Positions 41,703 to 49,434 of a stretch of DNA of 64,000 nt are shown in pieces. This DNA comes from Ruminococcus hominis (lineage in GTDB: Bacteria > Bacillota > Clostridia > Lachnospirales > Lachnospiraceae). The stretch is taken from assembly GCF_014287355.1 (NCBI RefSeq), contig NZ_JACOPE010000001.1:868001-932000 (forward strand). The letters run 5' to 3'. How positions within the stretch are numbered: the first letter of the stretch is position 1; each line of letters begins with the position of its first letter. The translations under genes and the position numbers were made by a program. The notes beneath the pieces are model-generated. The model searched no databases. It was not told the DNA's origin and was given only the letters and a program-made list of their open reading frames with translations.

Positions 41703-42254
41703 ATGGGAAAATATATTACAAATAAAAAGGATATGAAATTTCAAAGTCAGGATGCATTGAAAACAGTTCAGGCGGTTATTGATGATGCGGATAAAGCATT
41801 AAAAGATAAGTCAAGAAGAATGGAAAATTCGCCTATAGGCGAAGCTGTTGCTGGTGCAGTAGGGGTAGGAGTAGGAGCAGGTATTGGGTTCGCAGGATTA
41901 TATCTGGGCGGCTCGGTCGCAGGATTAAGTGCAGCAGGAATAACAAGTGCATTGGCTGCGGCAGGAAGTTTGATAGGAGGTGGAATGGTAGCTGGAATCG
42001 CAGTATTGGCAGCTCCGGCAGTTGTATTAGGTGGGGCAGGAATAGGAGTAGCGTCACACATGAAAAAGAAAAAATTGCATGAAGCAAAGGATTTATTATA
42101 TAAAAATGCACTTGCAAAACAAAGCGCGATCTTAAAAGCTCTGAAAGAAGAAAGTGATGCAGATAAAGACCGAATGGAATATTTGAATGGACTTAATATT
42201 CTGTTGCAGGCAGCCATTAAAGATTTACAGCATGATTTAGGAATAGCTGACTAA
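41703..42254 (+). CDS. Gly/Ala-rich membrane-segment protein, paralogue 1
   Basis: The 183-aa protein has a charged N-terminal helix (KFQSQDALKTVQAVIDDADK). A long Gly/Ala/Val-rich hydrophobic region follows at about 45-118 (GAVGVGVGAGIGFAGLYLGG, ALAAAGSLIGGGMVAGIAVL, VVLGGAGIGVASH), then a KKKK boundary and a C-terminal amphipathic coil. I do not recognise the family. The layout resembles small pore-forming or membrane-inserting proteins. AGGAGG lies upstream. It is followed by its paralogue 24 nt later, and both share the C-terminal AILKAL motif. Confidence 0.6.
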   Translation: MGKYITNKKDMKFQSQDALKTVQAVIDDADKALKDKSRRMENSPIGEAVAGAVGVGVGAGIGFAGLYLGGSVAGLSAAGITSALAAAGSLIGGGMVAGIAVLAAPAVVLGGAGIGVASHMKKKKLHEAKDLLYKNALAKQSAILKALKEESDADKDRMEYLNGLNILLQAAIKDLQHDLGIAD

Positions 42255-42278
42255 TCAGAAATGAATGGAGAAAATAGT

Positions 42279-42785
42279 ATGGGAAAAGACAGTAAAAAGA
42301 AAATGAAAATTCAGAGTCAAGAAGCGTTACAAGTAGTTCAAGCAGTTATTGATGATGCAGATCAAGCTTTAAAAGATACGTCTAGGAAAATGAAAGATTC
42401 ACAGTTAGGTAAAGTGGCTGCTACCACTGGAATGCTGACAGTAGGAGGAACTATTGGAAGTTCAATTGCTGGATTAGGATTAGGTGCTGTGGGAGCGACA
42501 GCAGCAGGTAGTGTATTGACTCTCAGTAGCTTACTTGCATCGCCGGTTGTTGTTTTAGGTGGCATAGGAATAGGCGTAGCATCCCACATTAAAAATAAAA
42601 AAATGCAGGAAGCAAAAGAGTTATTATATAAAGATGCAATTGCCAAGCAAAATGCGATTCTAAAAGCTTTGAATGAAGAAAAGAATGCCGATAAAGAAAG
42701 AATTGAATATTTAACTCAAATTAATATTTTATTAAAAGAAGCAATTGAAGATTTAAGAAATGATCTGGGCGGGGCACCTTGTTAA
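42279..42785 (+). CDS. Gly/Ala-rich membrane-segment protein, paralogue 2
   Basis: The 168-aa protein repeats the plan of paralogue 1: KIQSQEALQVVQAVIDDADQ, a Gly-rich core (TVGGTIGSSIAGLGLGAVGA, VVVLGGIGIGVASHIKNKK) and the coil AKELLYKDAIAKQNAILKAL. The two clearly arose by duplication, and the cores have diverged more than the helices. ATG 42279 is preferred over 42261 because GGAG lies at the right distance and the product then aligns with MGK of paralogue 1. Function is unknown. Confidence 0.6.
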   Translation: MGKDSKKKMKIQSQEALQVVQAVIDDADQALKDTSRKMKDSQLGKVAATTGMLTVGGTIGSSIAGLGLGAVGATAAGSVLTLSSLLASPVVVLGGIGIGVASHIKNKKMQEAKELLYKDAIAKQNAILKALNEEKNADKERIEYLTQINILLKEAIEDLRNDLGGAPC

Positions 42786-42807
42786 GAAAGTTTAAGGAGG
42801 AAGTTAA

Positions 42808-44226
42808 ATGAGTAGATTCAAATATTCGGATGACGAATTAGATATTAATAAGGTTTTGAAAATGAACCAAGATAATTCTGATGCATTACTCAATGATTTA
42901 GATATGAAGCACACAAGAAGTGTTGCTGATAGCAATATAGATTCGTCCATAGAGTTACTTCGGTCATTGGGAAAGAATAAAGAGATTATTGAATTGTCAA
43001 ATGAAATCAAAAATAAGAAAGAGGATAGAAAACTAGAGCATAGACCACAATTAGAAACATGGGAAGAACTGGTAGAACAGGCGAATTTACATGAACCAAA
43101 AGCTGTTGTCCTAGAAGATATTATGTCTGAAAAAGAAATACAAAGCGCATTTAGAGAAGCGGAAGAAATTAATAAACAGTTTTCCAAAAAGACAAGTATA
43201 GTAAATAAAACGGATTTATCATTTCTGGCAATTGCAACAGCTTTACAAGTTACGAAAGCACTTGTGTTTCCATATGTTGCAGAAAAGTTTGACTATGGAA
43301 AAAGTTTTAATCCGGAAGAAAGATTAGCGCATAATGATAAATCTATTGAAAAAATGCATAGAGAAGCGAATGATAAATTTCGAGATAAGCATATAGCAAA
43401 ACATGGGACGGGGCATTGGATAAATATTTTATATCAGACAGTTCCTTATGATATTACAACTGGTTCAAAGGATTTGGGAATTAATATGGGCGGAAAATAT
43501 CATCGCCTGTATACACTTGGTCATGATCCGATTTTAGGTTGGATTTTTGGTACAGCAAATATTTTGACAGATTGTATTACGTTTAATAATTTTCATACTA
43601 ATAGAATATCAAGAGTTGATTCTATTACAGGAAAGAATAAGATGGTTATTACACCGGAAGCAGTTTTCGTGGGAACAATGTTTAGGGAATGTTATGAGGA
43701 AGTTAGAGCGGATTATTTAAATCTGCCAGCAGCCTTGTTTGCACAAGCTCAGCATTTGAAATCAGATGAATTTACAAAGTTAGGATTACCGGTTCCTTTA
43801 CTTTCAAGTATAAACGAGAATTTTGCAAGTAAATTATATAGTGAGAATTACGACGCATTGTGTTTTTCACGTGATGTAAAAATAGTTGGTGCTTCATTTG
43901 TGATTTCAAAGTTATTTGATATAATTATCTCATTAACTCATGGACTATTTAGAAATGAAGACGAAGACAGGGATTTATACGAAGTTAGGACAAGAAAGAT
44001 TTTGCTAATTTCAAATAGTATTGCATCTACAAGCTCGCTTATAAACGCAGCTATAACAGAGAATCCGAAGAATCTTGATATTGGAAGTTTATTAAACACA
44101 GTTACGCATCTTTTTACTGATTTGAGATTTATTGCAAAGATAAAGCAGGAATTTATAGAAAGTGAAATATCCGACAGAATTCAAAAAGAAATTGCAGAGA
44201 TTGATGAGTTGTTTGAAACAATATAG
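42808..44226 (+). CDS. Uncharacterised 472-aa protein of the WYL-linked cassette
   Basis: The protein has a charged N-terminal half (to about residue 125), a hydrophobic patch LSFLAIATALQVTKALVFPYVA, and a conserved-looking core with HGTGHWINILYQTVPYDIT, GGKYHRLYTLGHDPILGWIFG and TANILTDCITFNNFHTNRIS. The repeated His/Asp positions could bind metal, for example in a phospholipase-like site, but this is a guess. A helical C-terminus follows. AAGGAGG precedes the ATG, 22 nt after paralogue 2, so the three genes form an operon. The gene is noticeably AT-rich, in keeping with transfer. Confidence 0.6.
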   Translation: MSRFKYSDDELDINKVLKMNQDNSDALLNDLDMKHTRSVADSNIDSSIELLRSLGKNKEIIELSNEIKNKKEDRKLEHRPQLETWEELVEQANLHEPKAVVLEDIMSEKEIQSAFREAEEINKQFSKKTSIVNKTDLSFLAIATALQVTKALVFPYVAEKFDYGKSFNPEERLAHNDKSIEKMHREANDKFRDKHIAKHGTGHWINILYQTVPYDITTGSKDLGINMGGKYHRLYTLGHDPILGWIFGTANILTDCITFNNFHTNRISRVDSITGKNKMVITPEAVFVGTMFRECYEEVRADYLNLPAALFAQAQHLKSDEFTKLGLPVPLLSSINENFASKLYSENYDALCFSRDVKIVGASFVISKLFDIIISLTHGLFRNEDEDRDLYEVRTRKILLISNSIASTSSLINAAITENPKNLDIGSLLNTVTHLFTDLRFIAKIKQEFIESEISDRIQKEIAEIDELFETI

Positions 44227-44388
44227 TTAGTTGTTGGGCAGTGCATAATATAAAATGAGAATGAAATTTGCATAACTCCACACTACAAAAAAGTAAAGTA
44301 TTCTGATTGCGAAGAATCCACAAATGAGATAGTATATAGATACAACTGTAAACAATATATAAGCGAATTAAGAAGCAGGTTGAAAAAT

Positions 44389-44502
44389 ATGACAAGAGTA
44401 TATCATGGTACTCTGAAGAAGGCGATTGTAAATATCTATGACTTACAGCTTGCTTTCAAGTGCCCGGAATTACAGCACGATATGCAATACAGAATAAGTT
44501 AA
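44389..44502 (+). pseudogene. Short remnant starting with a VYHGT motif
   Basis: The 37-codon frame reads MTRVYHGTLKKAIVNIYDLQ and ends LAFKCPELQHDMQYRIS. The start resembles the YHGS beginning of DUF3990 (ADP-ribosyltransferase-like) proteins, apparently joined to a later part by deletion. The rest of 44227-44515 shows no gene. Confidence 0.3.
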
Positions 44503-44523
44503 GATATCAAGGAGATGGAACCT

Positions 44524-44952
44524 ATGACCACACCAGCATATGATGAATGTTATCTGGACAGTATGATAAAGAAGCACCGATATCTTTTTAAGCTGATCGG
44601 GCGCTATTGTGAGGACAATGCATTCGATATAATTGACCAGTATTTATGCTGTGAATACAGAAAGCGAATGGATGAGGGAAACCCATTATATCTCAATAAG
44701 ACACCAAAACAGATTCTTGGAGAAATGGGAATCGAGGTCGGTCTTGTATCGGATATCAGCGAGGTATATGATGAGTTCATTTTAGCTTGGATGGCAGATA
44801 TCTATACTTATATGCAGTGGAAATATGCAATCCCATCTGCTAAGATTGGAGAAAAGATAAAAGCGAAAGATTTGTATCATAAGTATAATCCACTACATGA
44901 AGCTTCACTGGAAAATGCGGTGGAGAAATTAAAGAAGATATATGATTTGTAA
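44524..44952 (+). CDS. Hypothetical protein, possible partner of a DUF3990-type gene
   Basis: The 142-aa soluble protein (TTPAYDECYLDSMIKKHRYL, then AWMADIYTYMQWKYAIPSAKIGEKIKAKDLYHKYNPLHEASLENAVE) resembles proteins I recall next to DUF3990/DUF3791 genes in clostridia. These may be toxin-antitoxin-like, but that is unverified. AAGGAG (44509-44514) favours ATG 44524 over 44515. The presumed partner just upstream is a remnant, so this may be an orphan. Confidence 0.5.
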   Translation: MTTPAYDECYLDSMIKKHRYLFKLIGRYCEDNAFDIIDQYLCCEYRKRMDEGNPLYLNKTPKQILGEMGIEVGLVSDISEVYDEFILAWMADIYTYMQWKYAIPSAKIGEKIKAKDLYHKYNPLHEASLENAVEKLKKIYDL

Positions 44953-45012
44953 CATTCTGTGCAAGAAGAGGTGTTTCATTCAGGCAATACTTTTAGTAGA
45001 TAGAGGTTATGT

Positions 45013-45375
45013 ATGAAAAAAATTGTATTATTGATAATTTTAGGTATTTTGTCAATTATAATAGGAGCTTCAATATTGAATAAAGAAAATAATAAGCCAA
45101 AGAATGGGGAAGTATCCAAAAAGCAAAATGCGCATCTTTTATCAGAAGAAGGAACCGTTTTGGAAAGTCCAAACGACAAAAGAGAAGTTCTTATACAAGT
45201 AGACAGTTCAGACAGTAGTTTTGCTTATAATGAGATTACTTTAATTTACACAGGAGCAGCCAATGCTCAAACAATTGATTCATTAAAAGTAGGGGATAAA
45301 ATAAGATTTTCCTATTTTCCTTATGAACCAACGGATAAACAAACTTTAAATGTTTATATAATTGAAAAATTCTAG
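45013..45375 (+). CDS. Small membrane-anchored extracytoplasmic protein
   Basis: The 120-aa protein has an N-terminal signal or anchor helix (IVLLIILGILSIIIGASIL) without a lipobox Cys, a charged linker, and a small beta-rich domain (VLIQVDSSDSSFAYNEITLI, DKIRFSYFPYEPTDKQTLNVYIIEKF). I do not recognise the family. It stands alone. Its TAG stop is at the edge of a REP-like palindrome. Confidence 0.55.
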   Translation: MKKIVLLIILGILSIIIGASILNKENNKPKNGEVSKKQNAHLLSEEGTVLESPNDKREVLIQVDSSDSSFAYNEITLIYTGAANAQTIDSLKVGDKIRFSYFPYEPTDKQTLNVYIIEKF

Positions 45376-45443
45376 AACCATAGGGACGGGGATAACTGGC
45401 TTTTCGGCTTGCAAAAAAGCCAGTTATCCCCGTCCTTGTTTGG
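45375..45443. repeat. REP-like GGGACGGGG palindrome, copy 2
   Basis: GAACCATAGGGACGGGGATAACTGGCTTTT pairs with its complement ending GTTATCCCCGTCC. It lies exactly between the stop codons of two converging genes (45375 and 45446), as copy 1 does. Confidence 0.85.
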
Positions 45444-45445
45444 CA

Positions 45446-46387
45446 CTACTTGTCTCTGTTTGGCCTATTGGCATTTACGATATATATTCCGGCACATACT
45501 AAAATTAATGCCATCAGACTTCCAATATTGAATGCCTGTTTTACCTCTCCGAGTATCAGTGCTGATAAAATTACACTGCAAAGAGGATTTACAAATCCAA
45601 AAATTGCAACTTTGGAAACATCATTCCATGCAAGAAGTATTGACCAGAGTGTGTATGCCACAGCTGAAACCATTGCAAGATAAAATATTATTATCAGACC
45701 TGCGGCAGTAATATTTTCCAGGTGTCCGCCCATTCCAATTCCGATTAAAGCAAGAACAATTCCGCCCATTGTGAATTGGGTTCCGCTTAATACTACAGGT
45801 GATACTTTTTTAGAAAAAAGATTGATCAACACAGTAGACATTCCATAAGATAATTGTGCAATCAGGATAAATCCCTCTCCAATTAGTTTAAATCCCATAT
45901 TCAGGGAATTCCCCATCAGATTAATTACCACTACTCCGGCAAATCCGAGAACGCATCCTACAAGTTTTCTGCCTGTCATACGTTCATTTCGAAATATCAG
46001 GCAAGACAATAAAATTGCGATAAAATTTCCAAGACCGGTGATGATTCCACCCTTTACTCCGGATGTGTGTGCAACACCAATATAGAAAAAGAAGTATTGT
46101 CCGACTGTCTGAGCAAGACACACGGGAATGGCATATTTGAGAAGTTTCCTATCAGGAAGCATCACTTTCTTTTCCTTGATTGATGCAAAAATTAATACCA
46201 GAATACCAGCTAGTGTAAAGCGGATTCCGGCAAAGACAATCTGGCTTGCAGTGTCTGAAGAATCGACTTGCAAGATGTGATACCCTGTTTTAATCACGGG
46301 GATTGCACTTCCCCACAGGATACAGCATACACAAGCAAGAAGTGCTACAATACCAGTTTGAGTCAATTTGTTTTGTTTTTGTGACAT
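45446..46387 (-). CDS. DMT-superfamily (EamA) transporter
   Basis: The 313-aa protein has ten predicted transmembrane helices in two EamA repeats (IVALLACVCCILWGSAIPVI at the start, LIGEGFILIAQLSYGMSTVL opening the second half). The typical closing ILSALILGEVKQAFNIGSLM precedes the last helix. EamA proteins export amino acids or other small metabolites; the substrate is unknown. The gene is alone on the minus strand, with its end against a REP-like palindrome. Confidence 0.85.
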   Translation of the reverse strand: MSQKQNKLTQTGIVALLACVCCILWGSAIPVIKTGYHILQVDSSDTASQIVFAGIRFTLAGILVLIFASIKEKKVMLPDRKLLKYAIPVCLAQTVGQYFFFYIGVAHTSGVKGGIITGLGNFIAILLSCLIFRNERMTGRKLVGCVLGFAGVVVINLMGNSLNMGFKLIGEGFILIAQLSYGMSTVLINLFSKKVSPVVLSGTQFTMGGIVLALIGIGMGGHLENITAAGLIIIFYLAMVSAVAYTLWSILLAWNDVSKVAIFGFVNPLCSVILSALILGEVKQAFNIGSLMALILVCAGIYIVNANRPNRDK

Positions 46388-46531
46388 TTTCGTATTTCTC
46401 TTTTCATTTAAATTTCGTTATTTCGATTCTTTTTTTGATAAATTTTGATATTTGATATTCTTTGCATAACGTTCATAAACAACATTATCATAAATATAAG
46501 ACAAATGAAAGAGGGAGTGCCAAACAGTGAC

Positions 46532-46576
46532 GGAACCACTAGGGACGGGGACGGAATGAACCACTAGGGACGGGGA
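46532..46576. repeat. REP-like palindrome copy 3, left part (split by the IS)
   Basis: Two tandem half-units, GGAACCACTAGGGACGGGGA and GAACCACTAGGGACGGGGA, stop exactly at the IS end. The second continues on the other side of the IS at 48222. Confidence 0.75.
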
Positions 46577-46634
46577 CAATAACATTTAGTTAAGCTTTTT
46601 TCAATTAATAGTTGACAAAATCGTAAAAATGTGC

Positions 46635-46669
46635 GGCACCTTACTGATTATTATAATCAGTAAGGTGCC
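46635..46669. terminator. Hairpin upstream of the transposase gene
   Basis: GGCACCTTACTGATTA and TAATCAGTAAGGTGCC form a 16-bp perfect stem. It lies between the IS end and the transposase ribosome site. Such hairpins protect IS elements from read-through expression. Confidence 0.65.
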
Positions 46670-46711
46670 CTTTGAAGTTAGATATATTTTTACTTCAAGG
46701 AGGTACCACAC

Positions 46712-48040
46712 ATGTACATGACACCAGCAACTATTCGAAAACGTTTCTTCTCTGTTCTTGAAACAGCAGAGAAAAATATTCATTTGTATGTTAATACTCC
46801 AGGTTCAGATATGACCAGACACAGACTCTGTCCTTTTTCTGACACGGTAAAATCTACTCTCTGCCTCACCATGAATAGGACAAATACAGAATTATTTAAC
46901 TTTTTTATGTCCCAAAACAAGAAAGTTCCATCTAAATCAGCTTTCACACAACAGCGAAAAAAACTAATTGCTGATTTTTTCCCGTATCTTTTAAAATCTT
47001 TTAATGAAAAAATTCCTTTTACCAAAACGTATAAAGGGTTTCATCTTGTTGCAGTAGATGGTTCTGATATTAATCTTCCTACTAATAAAAATGATTTTGA
47101 ATATCGTATAAAACAGGCTCGAAGTGACAATGTGTTTTTTCAGATGCATTTGAACACTTTGTTTGATATCTGTGAAAACAGGTATATTACTGCTGTTACC
47201 CAACCACGCCCTAAAATGAATGAAACACAGGCTTTCTGTCATATGGTCGATCACTGTAATCTGCCAGAAAATACGATACTTATCGCAGATAGAGGATATG
47301 CCTCGCTAAACACAATGGCTCATTTAATTGAAAAAAAGAAATTTTTTCTCATTCGCTGGAAATCTCCGTCTGCACCATCTGCTTTTCTGAAAGATATTTT
47401 GCCAGCTGAAACAGAATCAGATAGAGAGATTGTTTTGGACGTAACAAGATCGAAAAAAAACAAGCATCTTTGTCATGGGGATAAAATGAAAATAGTAAAA
47501 AATAAAAGAACCTTCGAGCCGATTCCGATTGATGATAAGAAAAGTGTATATACCATGAAAATTCGATGCACCTGTATACAACTTGAAAATGGAAACTACG
47601 AATATTTGATTTCTAATTTACCATTAAAAAATTTTTCTGCACTGGATCTACGAGAACTTTACTGGAAAAGATGGTCTATTGAAACTTCTTTCCGACGCTT
47701 AAAATATGCGCTTTCACTAGTGTATTTACATTCGGTTAATCGGGAACTGATTATTCAAGAAGTATATGCAAAACTTATTATGTATAACTTTGCCTCACTT
47801 CTTCACACCTTTGCTACAGAAGAAAAAAAGAAAGAGCAAGGAAAGAAAAAAAGGAAATATGAATACAAAATATCCTTTGAAGATGTTCTTCCTATTGCAC
47901 GAAGATTCATAAAACATCGAATGACGAATGATATAGTAAAAGCTCTAATGCTACGACATCAAACAGCTATTAGGGTGAAACAACAGACCGCTCGACAGGT
48001 CAGATCACAAACTGTAAAGCCGTTAAACAATAGAGCTTAA
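46712..48040 (+). CDS. IS4-family transposase
   Basis: The 442-aa DDE transposase has the first Asp in LVAVDGSDINLP, the second in ILIADRGYASLNTM, and the C-terminal YREK signature YWKRWSIETSFRRLK with the catalytic Glu. AAGGAGG (46698-46704) precedes the ATG at proper spacing. The N-terminal region with KVPSKSAFTQQRKKL probably binds the ends. No frameshift is present, so the IS may be active. Confidence 0.92.
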   Translation: MYMTPATIRKRFFSVLETAEKNIHLYVNTPGSDMTRHRLCPFSDTVKSTLCLTMNRTNTELFNFFMSQNKKVPSKSAFTQQRKKLIADFFPYLLKSFNEKIPFTKTYKGFHLVAVDGSDINLPTNKNDFEYRIKQARSDNVFFQMHLNTLFDICENRYITAVTQPRPKMNETQAFCHMVDHCNLPENTILIADRGYASLNTMAHLIEKKKFFLIRWKSPSAPSAFLKDILPAETESDREIVLDVTRSKKNKHLCHGDKMKIVKNKRTFEPIPIDDKKSVYTMKIRCTCIQLENGNYEYLISNLPLKNFSALDLRELYWKRWSIETSFRRLKYALSLVYLHSVNRELIIQEVYAKLIMYNFASLLHTFATEEKKKEQGKKKRKYEYKISFEDVLPIARRFIKHRMTNDIVKALMLRHQTAIRVKQQTARQVRSQTVKPLNNRA

Positions 48041-48063
48041 CACAAGATATATTATATTGTATT

Positions 48064-48093
48064 AATCAGGCAGAAGCAAGGCTCTGCCTGATT
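48064..48093 (+). terminator. Terminator-like hairpin after the transposase gene
   Basis: AATCAGGCAGA and TCTGCCTGATT form an 11-bp stem inside the IS, 24 nt after the transposase stop codon. No long T-run follows. Confidence 0.55.
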
Positions 48094-48221
48094 ATGGTGC
48101 AAAAAAATATTTTCTTATAAAAATCATCTACTTTTATGATAATAATACTTTTTAAAAGCTTAGGGAAGAGAACTTCAATAGGTTCATACTATGATGAAAA
48201 AAGCTTAACTAAATGTTATTG

Positions 48222-48325
48222 GGACGGGGATGAATGGCTCTTTTGCTCGCAAAAGAGCCGTTCATCCCCGTCCCCAAGTGGTTCACGTCCCCAAGTGGTT
48301 CATTCATCCCCGTCCCTAGTGGTCA
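48222..48325. repeat. REP-like palindrome copy 3, right part
   Basis: GGACGGGGATGAATGGCTC and its complement (GAGCCGTTCATCCCCGTCC) restore the palindrome interrupted by the IS. Two further half-units follow (CGTCCCCAAGTGGTTC, then CCCCGTCCCTAGTGG). The last one contains the stop codon of the pseudouridine synthase gene. Confidence 0.8.
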
Positions 48326-49209
48326 AACCCCAATACCTGCATATCCTCAGGTAGTGGCGCAATAAAGTCCATATGCTCCCCAGTAATCGGATGAGTAAAC
48401 TGCATACGATAGGAATGTAGTGCCTGTCGACTCATAAATTCCATATCCGGGTTGTAGAGATAATCTCCAATCAGCGGAAAACCGAGATATTTCATATGAA
48501 TACGAATCTGATGGGTACGGCCCGTTTCCAGATGAAGGGAGACAAGGCTGTGCCCGTTTTTCTCTTCTAATACCTGATAATGTGTCACGGCCCGTTCACC
48601 ATGTTCAAAATCGACGGTACGTTCAATGATTGAGCCTGGCTTTCGGGAAAGCGGAGCATCAATTGTACCACAAGGTGGTGTTACAGAACCACGGACGATG
48701 GCACGATATTCTCTCGAAATCGTATGTTCTCTTACCATTTGAGAGAGGATACTGGAACTGACCATATGTTTTGCGATAATCGTCAGACCGGAAGTGTCAC
48801 GGTCCAGGCGGTTGGTACAACGGAAGATAAATGGTTTTCCTTGCTGTTCGTAATACCAGGCCAATGCATTTGCAAGAGAGTTGTAATAATTATTTTGTGA
48901 TGGATGGATTGGCATGCCGGCAGGTTTGTTGATGACAAGAATATCTTCATCTTCGTAAATGATATTTAGCGGAAGTTCTGTCGGTGGAATCTTCTCGGAA
49001 CATTCAGTTTCCTGAATGCGGATAGTAAGCGTGTCATCCGTATGAAGGTGTTCATTTAGATGAAGCCAGACTCCGTTTACAAGAATGCTTTCGTGCATCT
49101 TCTTTAACTCCGTAAGATTCTGGCGAGAGTAATCTTGGCGGCGTAAAAACTGTTCGATGCGAAGCCCGGAATCGGATTTAGATATATGGTAAGTGATTGT
49201 GCGGTTCAT
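48316..49209 (-). CDS. RluA-family RNA pseudouridine synthase
   Basis: The 297-aa enzyme has an S4-like N-terminal RNA-binding part (SDSGLRIEQFLRRQDYSRQN), the catalytic motif CTNRLDRDTSGLTI with the active-site Asp, and the RTHQIRIHMKYLGFPLIGDYLY motif. It isomerises uridine in rRNA or tRNA; the target site cannot be told. The start at 49209 follows AGGAGA on the minus strand. Its last codons and TAG stop lie inside a REP-like repeat, so the C-terminus was shaped by the repeat. Confidence 0.88.
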   Translation of the reverse strand: MNRTITYHISKSDSGLRIEQFLRRQDYSRQNLTELKKMHESILVNGVWLHLNEHLHTDDTLTIRIQETECSEKIPPTELPLNIIYEDEDILVINKPAGMPIHPSQNNYYNSLANALAWYYEQQGKPFIFRCTNRLDRDTSGLTIIAKHMVSSSILSQMVREHTISREYRAIVRGSVTPPCGTIDAPLSRKPGSIIERTVDFEHGERAVTHYQVLEEKNGHSLVSLHLETGRTHQIRIHMKYLGFPLIGDYLYNPDMEFMSRQALHSYRMQFTHPITGEHMDFIAPLPEDMQVLGFDH

Positions 49210-49266
49210 GTAATTTGAAAATCTCCTTTTATAGTCTGAAAATAGTGTATCATATTTGTCAACTAG

Positions 49267-49338
49267 GGAACCACAGGGACGGGGATAACTGGCTCTTTTG
49301 CGAGCAAAAGAGCCAGTTATCCCCATCCCTGTGGTTCC
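49267..49338. repeat. REP-like GGGACGGGG palindrome, copy 4
   Basis: GGAACCACAGGGACGGGGAT and its complement ATCCCCATCCCTGTGGTTCC flank a GCTCTTTTGC-GA-GCAAAAGAGC hairpin. An extra CTGTGGTTC follows. Unlike the others, this copy lies between two divergent genes. Confidence 0.85.
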
Positions 49339-49434
49339 CTGTGGTTCTACTTGTCAACTATACTATCAATTGTGTATAATAGAAAAATCAGAAAAACACT
49401 GAATATGAATTTACGAGAGGTAAGAAAGACAAGT

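Larger units (their letters stand above)
46577..48221 (+). mobile_element. IS4-family insertion sequence, complete
   Basis: The 1645-bp element has perfect 27-bp terminal inverted repeats beginning CAATAACATTTAGTTAAGC (46577-46603 and 48195-48221). GGACGGGGA flanks it on both sides as a 9-bp target duplication (10 bp if the outer base is excluded from the repeat). It holds one intact transposase gene. An inverted repeat ahead of the gene (46635-46669) and one behind it may stop outside transcription. Confidence 0.88.
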
